This document shows, piece by piece, positions 6,223 to 15,432 of a DNA stretch of 26,261 nt. Below the pieces are notes generated by a model. It searched no databases, was not told the DNA's origin, and saw only the letters and a program-made list of their open reading frames with translations. Every line of letters starts with the position of its first letter. Position 1 is the first letter of the stretch. A program made the position numbers and the translations under genes. The stretch lies in NCBI GenBank assembly GCA_964645155.1, contig CAZYBG010000040.1, forward strand, positions 1-26,261, read 5' to 3'. Source of the stretch: CAZYBG01 sp964645155 (GTDB taxonomy: Bacteria; Pseudomonadota; Alphaproteobacteria; Rhodobacterales; Rhodobacteraceae).

Positions 6223-7482
6223 CGGGGCGGGTGCGACCAGCAGCTTGTCGATCCGCCGCCCATCCAGGTCGACGACCTCGATCCGCCAGCCCTCGAGCAT
6301 GACGTGCTGGCCGACCGCCGGCAGCGCCTGGGCGAGGTGGAGGACGAGGCCCGCGACCGTCTCGTAGTCGCGGTCCTCGGCGAGCGCGAGGTCGAGCCGG
6401 GCGGCGAACTCGTCGACCGGCATCCAGCCGGCGACCAGCAGCGAGCCGTCCTCGCGCTCGACCACCTTCGGCTCGTCGGTGTCGTCCGCGTCGAAGCCGC
6501 CGGCGATCGCGCCGAGGATGTCCATCGGCGTCACCACGCCCTCGAAATGGCCGTACTCATCGTAGACGAGCAGCATGTCGCAGGGCGAGTTGCGCAGCCG
6601 CTCGACGACGGCGAGCGCGGCGAGCCCGTCATGCACCGCCGGCGCCGGCCGCATCGCCGCCCGCGGGTCGAAGTCCGCCTCGGCGGTCATCAGCAAGTCG
6701 CGGGCGTGGATCACGCCGACGATGTCGTCGCGGCCGCCGTCGCGCAGCGGCAGCCTTGCATGGCCCGAGCGGCGGAACCGGGCGAGGATCTCGGCGCGGC
6801 TCTCGCGCGCCTCGGCGATCTCGACCTCGTGGCGCGGCGTCATCAGGCCGCGGGCGGTGCGGTCGGCGATCCGCATCACGCCCTCGATCATCTCGGTCTC
6901 GCCCCTGGCGATCACGCCCGAGCTTTCCGCCTCGGCGATGATCATGCGCACCTCCTCGTCGCTCACCGAGGTATCGCGCTTGCCCGACTGGCCGAGCAGC
7001 GCGAGCACCGCCCGCCCCGACCGGTCGAGCAGCCAGACGAGCGGCAGCGCGGCGCGCGACAGAAACAGCATCGCCGGCGCCACCCGGGCGGCGACGGCCT
7101 CGGGGTTGGCCAGCGCGATCTGCTTCGGCACCAGCTCGCCCACGATCAGCGACAGGTAGGTGATCGCGACGACGACGATGCCGACGCCGGCGGGCTGGGC
7201 CAGCCCGGGCGGCACGCCGAAGCCGGGCAGCGCCTCGCCGAGGCGCAGGCCGAGCGTCGCCCCCGAGAAGGCGCCCGACAGCACGCCGACCAGCGTGATG
7301 CCGATCTGCACCGTCGAGAGGAAGCGCCCCGGCTGCCCGGCCAGCGCCAGCGCGATCGCGGCGCCGCGGCCGCGCCGCGCCTTGAGCCGCGCCGGGCGCG
7401 CCGAGACGATTGCAAGCTCGGACATGGCGAGCACGCCGTTCACCATGACGAGCCCGACGACGATCAGGATTTCGAGGACCAT
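6208..7482 (-). CDS. CNNM/CorC-HlyC family membrane protein with CBS pair
   Basis: A 424-residue 'hemolysin-like' inner-membrane protein of the CNNM/CorB-YfjD type. The family is linked to magnesium or cobalt efflux; the old hemolysin label is historical. From the ATG at 7482, a DUF21/CNNM transmembrane domain covers about residues 1-180 (VNGVLAMSELAIVSARPARLKA, LSTVQIGITLVGVLSGAFSGA, LIVGELVPKQIALANPE). A CBS pair follows at about 195-325 (VMRIADRTARGLMTPR, DIVGVIHARDLL, MLLVYDEYGHFEGVVT). The C-terminal CorC_HlyC domain lies at about 340-420 (WMPVDEFAARLDL, YETVAGLVLHLAQALPAVG). The frame is open to 7623 but the upstream part is Ala/Arg/Pro filler. It is divergent from tctC. Confidence 0.93.
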   Translation of the reverse strand: MVLEILIVVGLVMVNGVLAMSELAIVSARPARLKARRGRGAAIALALAGQPGRFLSTVQIGITLVGVLSGAFSGATLGLRLGEALPGFGVPPGLAQPAGVGIVVVAITYLSLIVGELVPKQIALANPEAVAARVAPAMLFLSRAALPLVWLLDRSGRAVLALLGQSGKRDTSVSDEEVRMIIAEAESSGVIARGETEMIEGVMRIADRTARGLMTPRHEVEIAEARESRAEILARFRRSGHARLPLRDGGRDDIVGVIHARDLLMTAEADFDPRAAMRPAPAVHDGLAALAVVERLRNSPCDMLLVYDEYGHFEGVVTPMDILGAIAGGFDADDTDEPKVVEREDGSLLVAGWMPVDEFAARLDLALAEDRDYETVAGLVLHLAQALPAVGQHVMLEGWRIEVVDLDGRRIDKLLVAPAPPPAP

Positions 7483-7670
7483 GCGCGACTTCTGCCCGGT
7501 CCGCGCGCGGTGCGCAAGCGCACGGGCCGGACCCGCCGGCCGGGCGGTCCCCGGCCAGACGGGCGCCGCAGGCGGGGCATGGCCGCCTGTCCCGCGATCT
7601 GGCACGATCGGTCCGCAAGACACAGCGAATCACGCCGCCGGGGCAACGCGCGGCGCAAGGGAGGAAGACG

Positions 7671-8612
7671 ATGAAGCAGCTGATACTGGGCGCGGCCTTC
7701 GCCGCGCTGGCCATGCCGGCCATGGCGCAGGACTACACGATCATGGCGCCGGCCAATCCCGGCGGCGGCTGGGATTCGACCGCGCGGACCATGCAGGAGG
7801 TGATGCAGGCCGAAGGCATCGCCGGATCGGTCGAGGTGGTGAACGTCCCCGGCGCCGGCGGCACCGTCGGCCTCGCCCAGTTCGCCAACGAGGCGGCGGG
7901 CGATCCGACGAAACTGATCGTCGGCGGCTATGTCATGGTCGGCGCGATCCTGACCAACCAGAGCCCGGTGACGCTGGCCGACGTCACGCCGATCGCGCGG
8001 CTGACCGGCGATACCGAGGCGATCGTGGTGCCGGCCGCGTCCGACATCCAGACGATCGGCGATCTGGTGGAGCGGCTGAAGGCCGATCCGGGCGCGGTGT
8101 CCTGGGCCGGCGGCTCGGCCGGCGGCGTCGACCACATCACGGTGGGTCTCCTCGCCAAGGCCGCGGGCGCCGACCCGACCAAGATCAACTACATCGCCTA
8201 TTCCGGCGGCGGCGAGGCGATGGCCGCGATCCTCGGCAACCAGGTCACCGCCGGCATCTCGTCGATCGGCGAGTTCGCCGAGCAGGTGAAGGCCGGCACG
8301 ATGCGGCTGCTCGCGGTGTCGTCGGCCGAGCGGGTCGAGGGCTTCGACGCGCCGACGCTGCAGGAGGCGGGCTATGACGTGGTGGTGCAGAACTGGCGGA
8401 TGGTCGCCGCCGGCCCGGACCTGACCGACGAGCAGAAGGCCGAGGTGATGGCCGACATGGAGGCGCTGAACGCCTCGGCCGGCTGGCAGGAGGCGCTGGC
8501 GACGCGCGGCTGGGCGAACACGTTCCTCGCCGGCGACGCCTTCGCGACGCAGCTCGAGGCCGACATCGCCGCGACCGACGCGATCCTGCGCGAGATCGGC
8601 CTCGTGCAATGA
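7671..8612 (+). CDS. tctC: Tripartite tricarboxylate transporter substrate-binding protein
   Basis: A periplasmic Bug/TctC-type binding protein of 313 residues that presents a carboxylate (citrate-like or another organic acid) to the TctAB membrane complex. The signal peptide is MKQLILGAAFAALAMPAMAQ, with cleavage near residue 20. The family signatures follow: APANPGGGWDSTARTMQ at the N-lobe, VPGAGGTVGLAQFA, GGSAGGVDHIT and ISSIGEFAEQVKAGTMRLLAV. A strong GGGAGGAAG ribosome site precedes the ATG. The gene leads a tctC-tctB-tctA operon, and its stop overlaps the tctB start (ATGA). No tctDE two-component genes are adjacent. The ligand cannot be read from the sequence, because Bug proteins bind very diverse carboxylates. 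Confidence 0.93.
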   Translation: MKQLILGAAFAALAMPAMAQDYTIMAPANPGGGWDSTARTMQEVMQAEGIAGSVEVVNVPGAGGTVGLAQFANEAAGDPTKLIVGGYVMVGAILTNQSPVTLADVTPIARLTGDTEAIVVPAASDIQTIGDLVERLKADPGAVSWAGGSAGGVDHITVGLLAKAAGADPTKINYIAYSGGGEAMAAILGNQVTAGISSIGEFAEQVKAGTMRLLAVSSAERVEGFDAPTLQEAGYDVVVQNWRMVAAGPDLTDEQKAEVMADMEALNASAGWQEALATRGWANTFLAGDAFATQLEADIAATDAILREIGLVQ

Positions 8613-9094
8613 GCCAGGGCGCGCTGGGACGCCGCCCGCCCTGGGCGGCGTTCCTGATCGCCGCGGGCCTCGCCGGGCTCGCGGCGGTGATGCTCTGGGA
8701 TGCAGGCCAGCTCCGCCAGGGCGGCGGCTACAGCGGCGTCGGGCCCGCCAGCGTGCCGCGGATCGTCGCCTTCGGCCTTCTCGGCCTCGCCGGCTGGACG
8801 GTGGTCGCGGCGCTGCGCGGCGGCCATGATCCGGCGCCGCCGCAGGCCGCGGCGCCGGTGCTCTGGGTGCTGGCCGGCCTCGGCCTGCAGCTGCTGCTGC
8901 TGCACAGCGCCGGCTTCGTGATCGCCACCGCCGCGCTGTTCGCCTGCACCGCGCGCGGCTTCGGCCAGCGCAACTTCGGCCTCGCCTTCGGCGTGGGCCT
9001 CGGGCTGGCGGCGTTCGTCTATGTCATGTTCGACCGGCTGCTGAGGCTGAACCTGCCGGGCGGGCCGCTCGAGCGGCTGGTGTTCGGGGGCTAG
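8609..9094 (+). CDS. tctB: Tripartite tricarboxylate transporter small membrane subunit
   Basis: A 161-residue protein with about four hydrophobic helices: AAFLIAAGLAGLAAVMLW, the segment around IVAFGLLGLAGWTVVAAL, the LWVLAGLGLQLLLLHSAGFVIATAALF pair, and FGVGLGLAAFVYVMFDRLL near the C-terminus. Size, topology and the GPASVPRIVAFGLL segment fit the TctB family, which pairs with TctA as the small subunit in the inner membrane. Its ATG overlaps the tctC stop by 4 nt, and tctA begins 1 nt after its TAG, so the three are translationally coupled. Confidence 0.9.
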   Translation: MSQGALGRRPPWAAFLIAAGLAGLAAVMLWDAGQLRQGGGYSGVGPASVPRIVAFGLLGLAGWTVVAALRGGHDPAPPQAAAPVLWVLAGLGLQLLLLHSAGFVIATAALFACTARGFGQRNFGLAFGVGLGLAAFVYVMFDRLLRLNLPGGPLERLVFGG

Positions 9095-9095
9095 A

Positions 9096-10610
9096 GTGGA
9101 GGCGTTCGCGCTTCTCGCGCAGGGCCTCGCGGTCGCGCTCGATCCGATGATCCTGCTCTATGCGCTGATCGGCGTCACGCTCGGCACCGCCGTCGGCGTG
9201 CTGCCGGGGATCGGGCCGGCGCTGACCGTCGCGCTGCTGCTGCCGGTCACCTACGGGCTCGACCCCGCCGGCTCGCTCATCATGTTCGCGGGCATCTACT
9301 ACGGCGGCATGTATGGCGGCTCGACCACCTCGATCCTGCTCAACACGCCGGGCGAGAGCGCCTCGGTGGTGACCGCGCTCGAGGGCAACCAGATGGCGCG
9401 GAAGGGCCGGGGCGGGCCGGCGCTCGCCACCGCGGCGATCGGCAGTTTCGTCGCGGGCCTGATCGCGACGCTCGCGCTCGCCTTCCTCGCGCCGCAGGTG
9501 GTCAAGCTCGCGCTCACGCTCGGTCCGCGGGAATACTTCGCGCTGATGGTGCTGGCCTTCGTCACCGTCTCGGCCACCTTCGGCGACTCGACGCTGAAGG
9601 GGCTGACCTCGCTGTTCGTCGGCCTCGCCCTCGCCTGCGTCGGGATCGACCAGCTCACCGGCGCCACCCGCCTCGCCTTCGGCGTGCCGCAGCTTCTCGA
9701 CGGGATCGAGGTGACGACGCTCGCGGTCGCCATGTTCGCGCTCGGCGAGGCGCTCTACGTCGCCGGGAACCGGGCGCCCGCCGACGCGATGCACCGCGTC
9801 ACCGGATCGGTCCGGATGACGGCCGAGGACTGGCGGCGGTCATGGAAGCCCTGGCTCCGCGGCACCGCGATAGGCTTTCCGATCGGCGCGATGCCGGCCG
9901 GCGGCGCCGATGTCGCCTCGTTTCTGTCCTACGCGACCGAACGCCGGCTGACCCGCCACCCCGGCGAGTTCGGCCACGGCGCGATCGAGGGCGTCGCCGG
10001 GCCCGAGGCGGCCAACAACGCCGCCGCCGCGGGCACGCTGGTGCCGCTCCTCACGCTGGGGCTGCCGACGACGGCGACGGCGGCGATCATGCTCGCCGGC
10101 TTCCAGCAGTTCGGCCTGCAGCCCGGCCCGCTTCTCTTCGTGATGAACGCCGAGCTGGTCTGGGGCCTGATCGCCAGCCTCCTTGTCGCCAACCTGATGC
10201 TGGTCGTGCTGAACCTGCCGATGATCGGCCTCTGGATCCGGCTGCTGACCATCCCGCGGCCCTGGCTCTACGGCGGCATCCTGGTCTTCGCCACGCTCGG
10301 CTGCATCGGTGTCAACCCCTCGCCGGTCGAGCTCGGGATGCTCGGACTGTTCGGCGTCATGGGCTACGGGATGCGGCTCTACGGCTATCCGGTGGCGCCG
10401 GTCGTCGTCGGCCTGATCCTCGGCCCGATGGCCGAACAGCAGCTGCGCCGGGCGCTGGCGATCGCGCAGGGCGACTGGCTGGCGCTGCTGGCGACGCCGA
10501 CGGCGGCGGCGCTTCTGGTGCTGTCGGCGCTGTTTCTGGTGGTGCCGATGCTGATGCGCGCCCGCGGGCGCGGCCGGGTGCTGTCGCAGGTGGCCGGCGA
10601 CGCCGACTGA
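9096..10610 (+). CDS. tctA: Tripartite tricarboxylate transporter large membrane subunit
   Basis: A 504-residue polytopic inner-membrane protein that carries out the sodium- or proton-coupled transport step. TctA-family signatures are plain: LGTAVGVLPGIGPALTVALLLPVTYGLD near residue 30, FAGIYYGGMYGGSTTSILLNTPGES near 68-92, and the internal repeat GFPIGAMPAGGADVASFLSYATERR with GVAGPEAANNAAAAGTLVPLLTLGLPTTATAAIML in the second half. It starts with GTG at 9096, right after the tctB stop. The length is normal. It ends the operon, and the ArsR gene begins 65 bp further on. Confidence 0.94.
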   Translation: MEAFALLAQGLAVALDPMILLYALIGVTLGTAVGVLPGIGPALTVALLLPVTYGLDPAGSLIMFAGIYYGGMYGGSTTSILLNTPGESASVVTALEGNQMARKGRGGPALATAAIGSFVAGLIATLALAFLAPQVVKLALTLGPREYFALMVLAFVTVSATFGDSTLKGLTSLFVGLALACVGIDQLTGATRLAFGVPQLLDGIEVTTLAVAMFALGEALYVAGNRAPADAMHRVTGSVRMTAEDWRRSWKPWLRGTAIGFPIGAMPAGGADVASFLSYATERRLTRHPGEFGHGAIEGVAGPEAANNAAAAGTLVPLLTLGLPTTATAAIMLAGFQQFGLQPGPLLFVMNAELVWGLIASLLVANLMLVVLNLPMIGLWIRLLTIPRPWLYGGILVFATLGCIGVNPSPVELGMLGLFGVMGYGMRLYGYPVAPVVVGLILGPMAEQQLRRALAIAQGDWLALLATPTAAALLVLSALFLVVPMLMRARGRGRVLSQVAGDAD

Positions 10611-10675
10611 GGCGCCGCCGCCTTGCCCTCGGCGCCGGGCGGGGGTATTGCAGCAGCCGCCACGATGGAGCGCCG

Positions 10676-11050
10676 ATGGCCCTGCCACATCTCTCAGCCG
10701 ATGCCGAAGCCGAAACTGACGCCGAAGCCGAAGCCGCCCAGCTCGACGGCATGGAGGCGGCGGCGCGCGAGGCGTCGGCCTTCCTCAAGACGCTGTCGCA
10801 CGAGGCGCGGCTGATGATCCTGTGCCACCTCGCCGCGGGCGAGAAGTCGGTCACCGAGCTCGAGGCGCTGCTGGCGCTGCGGCAGGCGGCGGTTTCCCAG
10901 CAGCTCGCGCGGCTCCGCCACGAGGGGCTGGTGGCGCCGCGGCGGGCGGGCAAGGCGATCTACTATCGCCTCGCCGACCCGCGCGCCGTCCGCATCCTCG
11001 ATGTCGTCTACGACATCTTCTGCCGCGGCGCCTCGGGCCAGGGCCGCTGA
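10676..11050 (+). CDS. ArsR/SmtB regulator, SqrR/BigR-like two-cysteine type
   Basis: A 124-residue winged-helix repressor. After an acidic Ala/Glu repeat (residues 9-22) come AFLKTLSHEARLMILCHLA, TELEALLALRQAAVSQQLARLRHEGLV (recognition helix region at about 66-85) and the wing RAGKAIYYRLAD. C50 and C116 are 66 residues apart at the alpha2 and alpha5 positions. The same spacing is known for the redox pair of Rhodobacter SqrR (C41/C107) and Xylella BigR, which form a tetrasulfide or disulfide link in response to persulfides. Metal-site motifs such as the ArsR ELCVCDL box are absent. GGAG lies 5 nt upstream of the ATG. No sulfide-oxidation gene is adjacent, so the target may be this locus (tct upstream, SDR-ACAD-kinase downstream) or distant genes. 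Confidence 0.87.
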   Translation: MALPHLSADAEAETDAEAEAAQLDGMEAAAREASAFLKTLSHEARLMILCHLAAGEKSVTELEALLALRQAAVSQQLARLRHEGLVAPRRAGKAIYYRLADPRAVRILDVVYDIFCRGASGQGR

Positions 11051-11144
11051 GGCCGGCCGCCGCGCCCCGCGTGTGGCGGTTTCGCGTGACCTCGGCCCGG
11101 CGCTGCGGCAGAAAGGGCGGCAGCGCAGGCGTGGCCGGGGGCCG

Positions 11145-11891
11145 ATGTTCGACGACCTGAAAGGCAGGACGGCCCTTGTGACCGGCGGCTCCCGCGGCCT
11201 CGGGCGGCATTTCGCCGGGGTGCTGGCAGGGCACGGGGTCGCGGTCACCATCGGCGCCCGGCACACCGCGGCGGCCGCGGAGACCGTGGCGCTGATCGCG
11301 GACCGGGGCGGCACCGCGCGCGCCCTGCCGCTCGATGTGACCGACCCCGCCTCGGTCGCCGGGGCCTTCGCGGATGGCGGCTTCGACATCGTCGTGAACA
11401 ACGCCGGCATCGGCCATGACGGCCCGGCGCTCGGCACCGCCGAGGCCGACTGGGCGCGCGTGATCGACACCGACCTCTCCGGCGTGTTCCGCGTGGCGCA
11501 GGCCGCGGCGCGGGCGCTGGTCGCGGCCGGCCGCCCCGGCGCCATCGTCAACATCGCCTCGATCCTCGGGCTGCGGGTGGCCGGCAACGTGGCGGCCTAT
11601 GCCGCCGCCAAGGCCGGCGTCGTGCAGCTGACCCGCGCGCTCGCGCTCGAATGGGCGCGGCACGGCATCCGCGTCAACGCCCTCTGCCCGGGCTATGTCG
11701 AGACCGACATCAACCGCGCCTTCTTCGCGACCGAGCAGGGCCGGGCGCTGGTCCGGCGCATCCCGCAGCGCCGCCTCGGCCGGATGGCCGACCTCGACGG
11801 CCCGCTCCTCCTCCTCGCCTCCGACGCCGGCGCCTACATGACCGGCACCGCGCTTGTCGCCGATGGCGGCCATCTCGTCTCGTCGCTCTGA
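11145..11891 (+). CDS. Short-chain dehydrogenase/reductase
   Basis: A 248-residue classical SDR, an NAD(P)-dependent alcohol/ketone oxidoreductase. It has the cofactor motif TGGSRGLGRH at residues 13-22, D64 in LDVTDPAS, NNAG at 85-88, and the catalytic S139, Y152 and K156 (YAAAK). The tail AGAYMTGTALVADGGHL is the usual SDR end. The position often occupied by the structural Asn reads D110 (DTDLSGVF). The start at 11145 gives the standard MFDDLKGRTALVTGG opening. The acyl-CoA dehydrogenase gene follows 11 bp later with a GGGGGAA ribosome site, so it belongs to a three-gene operon. A role on a hydroxy- or keto-acyl substrate is inferred from these neighbours. Confidence 0.92.
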   Translation: MFDDLKGRTALVTGGSRGLGRHFAGVLAGHGVAVTIGARHTAAAAETVALIADRGGTARALPLDVTDPASVAGAFADGGFDIVVNNAGIGHDGPALGTAEADWARVIDTDLSGVFRVAQAAARALVAAGRPGAIVNIASILGLRVAGNVAAYAAAKAGVVQLTRALALEWARHGIRVNALCPGYVETDINRAFFATEQGRALVRRIPQRRLGRMADLDGPLLLLASDAGAYMTGTALVADGGHLVSSL

Positions 11892-11902
11892 GGGGGAACG
11901 GA

Positions 11903-13191
<1,289 letters not shown>

Positions 13192-13195
<4 letters not shown>

Positions 13196-14199
13196 CGGCC
13201 GCCGACTTCGACCCCGCGGCGCTGGCGGCGTTCCTCGACGCCGCCTTCGGCCCGGCGCCGATGGACCTCGCGCGGGTCGCGGGCGGGCAGTCGAACCCGA
13301 CCTACTTCGTCACCCACGGCGCGCGCCGCATGGTCCTGCGCAAGAAGCCGAACGGCCCGATCCTGCCCGGCGCCCACGCGGTCGAGCGCGAATACCGCGT
13401 GCTCTCGGCGCTGCACCCGGCGGGCGTGCCGGTGCCGGCGCCGATCCTTCTCCATGCCGATCCCGCGCCGCTCGGCACGCCGTTCTACCTGATGGAGCGG
13501 GTCGCCGGCCGGGTATTCGACGACGCGGCGCTGCCCGCCCTGCCGCGGGCGGCGCGCCGCGCCCACTGGGGCGCGGTGGCCGATGCCATGGCCGCGCTGC
13601 ATGCGGTGCGCCCCGGGGCGGTGGGGCTGGCCGATTTCGGCCGGCCCGGCGGCTACTTCGCGCGCCAGATCGCGCGCTGGACGGCGCAATGGCGGGCCGC
13701 CGCGGCCGGCCCGATCCCCGACCTCGACCGGCTGGCCGACTGGCTGCCGGCGCATCTGCCGCCCGAGGACGGCGCCGTCGCCATCGCCCATGGCGACTTC
13801 CGCCTCGGCAACATGCTGTTCCACCCGACCGAGCCGAAGGTCGCCGCGATCCTCGACTGGGAGCTCGCGACGCTGGGCCACCCGCTGGCCGATCTCGGCT
13901 TCTGCGCGATGGCCTGGCACACCCGGCCCGACGAATACGGCGGCCTGCTGGGGCGCGACCTCGCCGCGCTCGGCCTGCCGGACGAGGCGGAGTTCGTCGC
14001 CCGCTACGGCGCCCGCGCGCCGGGCACCGGGCCGCTCCTGCCGTTCCACCGCGCCTTCGCGCTGTTCCGCTTCGCGGTGATCTTCGTCGGCATCGCCGAG
14101 CGCGCGCGCGAGGGCACCGCGGCGGCCGCGAATGCCGCCGCGCTCGCCCCGCTTGCCGCCCGCTTCGCCGCCCACGGGCTGCGCGTCGCGCAGGGCTGA
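13192..14199 (+). CDS. APH-family phosphotransferase paired with acyl-CoA dehydrogenase
   Basis: A 335-residue aminoglycoside-phosphotransferase-fold kinase. It has VAGGQSNPTYFV (residues 29-40), the nucleotide lysine region LRKKPNGPILPGAHAVEREYRVL, the Brenner motif HGDFRLGN with D202, and ILDWELATLGHPLADLGF with metal ligand D222. This is the form fused to or encoded beside ACAD10/11-type dehydrogenases. In the LvaA/LvaC levulinate pathway of Pseudomonas and in mammalian ACAD10/11, the kinase phosphorylates a 4-hydroxyacyl-CoA so that the dehydrogenase partner can remove the 4-hydroxyl group. Its GTG overlaps the upstream stop, so the two are translationally coupled. Antibiotic resistance is not suggested. 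The substrate here is inferred. Confidence 0.9.
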
Positions 14200-14283
14200 G
14201 GCCGGCCGAGGCTGGCCCCCGGCGGCCGCGGGTGGCATGGTCGCGGCCCGGACCGGAAGCGCCGCGCAGGGAGGACCCCAGTG

Positions 14284-15291
14284 ATGACCGCACCAAGCCT
14301 GCTCGCCGCCGAGATCGCCGAGATTCCGGGCGTGCTGGCCCGCCTCGGCGGGGCCGAGGCGCAGGCGGCACTCCGGGCCGAGGCGGCGCACCTCGCCCGG
14401 CTGGCGCCGCCCGCGGTGCTGACCGTGGCGCGCGGCTCCTCGGACCACGCGGCGCATTGCCTGAAATACGCGATCGAGCTTGCGCTCGGCCTGCCGGTCG
14501 CCTCGGTCGGGCCGTCGGTCGCCTCGATCTACGGCGCGCGGCTCAAGGTGGCGGGGATGGCCGCGCTCGCCCTCTCGCAATCGGGCCGCAGCGCCGACCT
14601 TCTCGCCCTCGTCGCGATGCTGCGCGCCGAGGGGGCGCATGTGACCGCGCTCACCAACCGGATCGACAGCCCGCTCGCCGGCGCGGCGTCGGCGGCGCTC
14701 GATCTGGGCGCCGGCCCCGAACACGCGGTGGCGGCGACGAAAAGCTTCGCGGCCAGCGTCGCCGCCGGCCTCTGGCTCGTCGCACACTGGGCGGGTGACG
14801 GCGGTCTTGCCCGCGCGCTCGCCGCGCTGCCCGCGGCAACGGCCGCCGCGCTCGATGCGCCGGCGGCTGCGCTCGACGAGCTTCTCGCCGCGCCGCTGCG
14901 GCTGACCGTCATCGGCCGCGGCCCGCGCCTCGGCCTCGCGCTCGAGGCCAGCCTCAAGCTGCGCGAGGTGCTCGGCCGCGCCGCCGAGGGCTACAGCGCC
15001 GCCGAGGTGCTGCACGGGCCGGCGACGCTGATCGACGGCGGCAGCGGCATCGTCGCCTTCGGCGCCGCCGACGACCCTGGCACCGCCGCCGCGCTGGCGC
15101 GGCTCGCGGGGCAGGGCGCGCGCATCCTGACCCTCGGCGAGGTGTTCCCGGCGGATGCGGCGGCGCATCCGCTGACCGCGGGCCTGGCCGAGCTCGCGGG
15201 CTTCTACCGGGCGCTGGAACGGGCGGCGCGCGCCCGCGGGCTCGACCCCGACCGACCGCGCTTCCTCAGCAAGGAGACGATCACCCTGTGA
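14284..15291 (+). CDS. SIS-domain sugar-phosphate isomerase/deaminase (NagB-II-like)
   Basis: A 335-residue double-SIS protein, related to the isomerase half of GlmS and to the NagB-II glucosamine-6-phosphate deaminases. Visible are EIAEIPGVLARL, VARGSSDHAAHCLKYAIE (first SIS, near residues 54-72), LSQSGRSADLLALV, EHAVAATKSFAASVAAGLW, the second SIS IGRGPRLGLALEASLKLREVL, AAEVLHGPATLI, and the C-terminal GLDPDRPRFLSKETITL. This tail matches the DPDxPRxLxKVT end of the NagB-II group. No glutaminase domain is present, so it would convert GlcN-6-P (or a similar amino-sugar phosphate) to a ketose phosphate plus ammonia. AGGGAGGA at 14268-14275 serves the ATG at 14284; an in-frame GTG at 14281 is also possible. 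It precedes lacI and the ABC genes on the same strand. Confidence 0.87.
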   Translation: MTAPSLLAAEIAEIPGVLARLGGAEAQAALRAEAAHLARLAPPAVLTVARGSSDHAAHCLKYAIELALGLPVASVGPSVASIYGARLKVAGMAALALSQSGRSADLLALVAMLRAEGAHVTALTNRIDSPLAGAASAALDLGAGPEHAVAATKSFAASVAAGLWLVAHWAGDGGLARALAALPAATAAALDAPAAALDELLAAPLRLTVIGRGPRLGLALEASLKLREVLGRAAEGYSAAEVLHGPATLIDGGSGIVAFGAADDPGTAAALARLAGQGARILTLGEVFPADAAAHPLTAGLAELAGFYRALERAARARGLDPDRPRFLSKETITL

Positions 15292-15334
15292 CCGGCGCGG
15301 CACGGCCGTACCGCCGCGGGCGGCGGCGGCCGTC

Positions 15335-15352
15335 TGTGCAAACGATTGCACA
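15335..15352. promoter_or_regulatory. LacI-family operator upstream of lacI-like gene
   Basis: TGTGCAAACGATTGCACA is an 18-bp dyad with perfect 7-bp arms and the central CG typical of LacI/GalR-family operators (core CAAACGATTG). It lies 81 bp upstream of the LacI-family gene and overlaps the proposed -35 region, so autorepression and control of the following ABC genes are likely. Confidence 0.8.
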
Positions 15353-15375
15353 AGGGCCCGCGCGCGTGCTACACT
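15347..15375 (+). promoter_or_regulatory. Predicted promoter of the lacI-ABC operon
   Basis: A -35-like TTGCAC (15347-15352) and a -10-like TACACT (15370-15375) are spaced 17 bp apart, and the -35 lies in the right arm of the LacI-type operator. The match to the sigma-70 consensus is partial. Its placement relative to the operator and to the GTG at 15433 makes it credible. Confidence 0.5.
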
Positions 15376-15432
15376 CGGTGCCAAGCCCGGAACGGGCCGG
15401 CGCGACAGACGCCACCGGAGGAGGAGACCCGC

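Noticed and set aside
6208..7482. Hemolysin
   Set aside because: The family is historically labelled hemolysin, but the DUF21-CBS-CorC_HlyC layout is that of CNNM-type ion-transport-related membrane proteins.
15346..15432. Upstream start for the LacI-family gene at 15346
   Set aside because: It would place the start inside the operator and add residues with no similarity to the LacI N-terminus. The GTG at 15433 has a strong ribosome site and gives the normal helix-turn-helix position.
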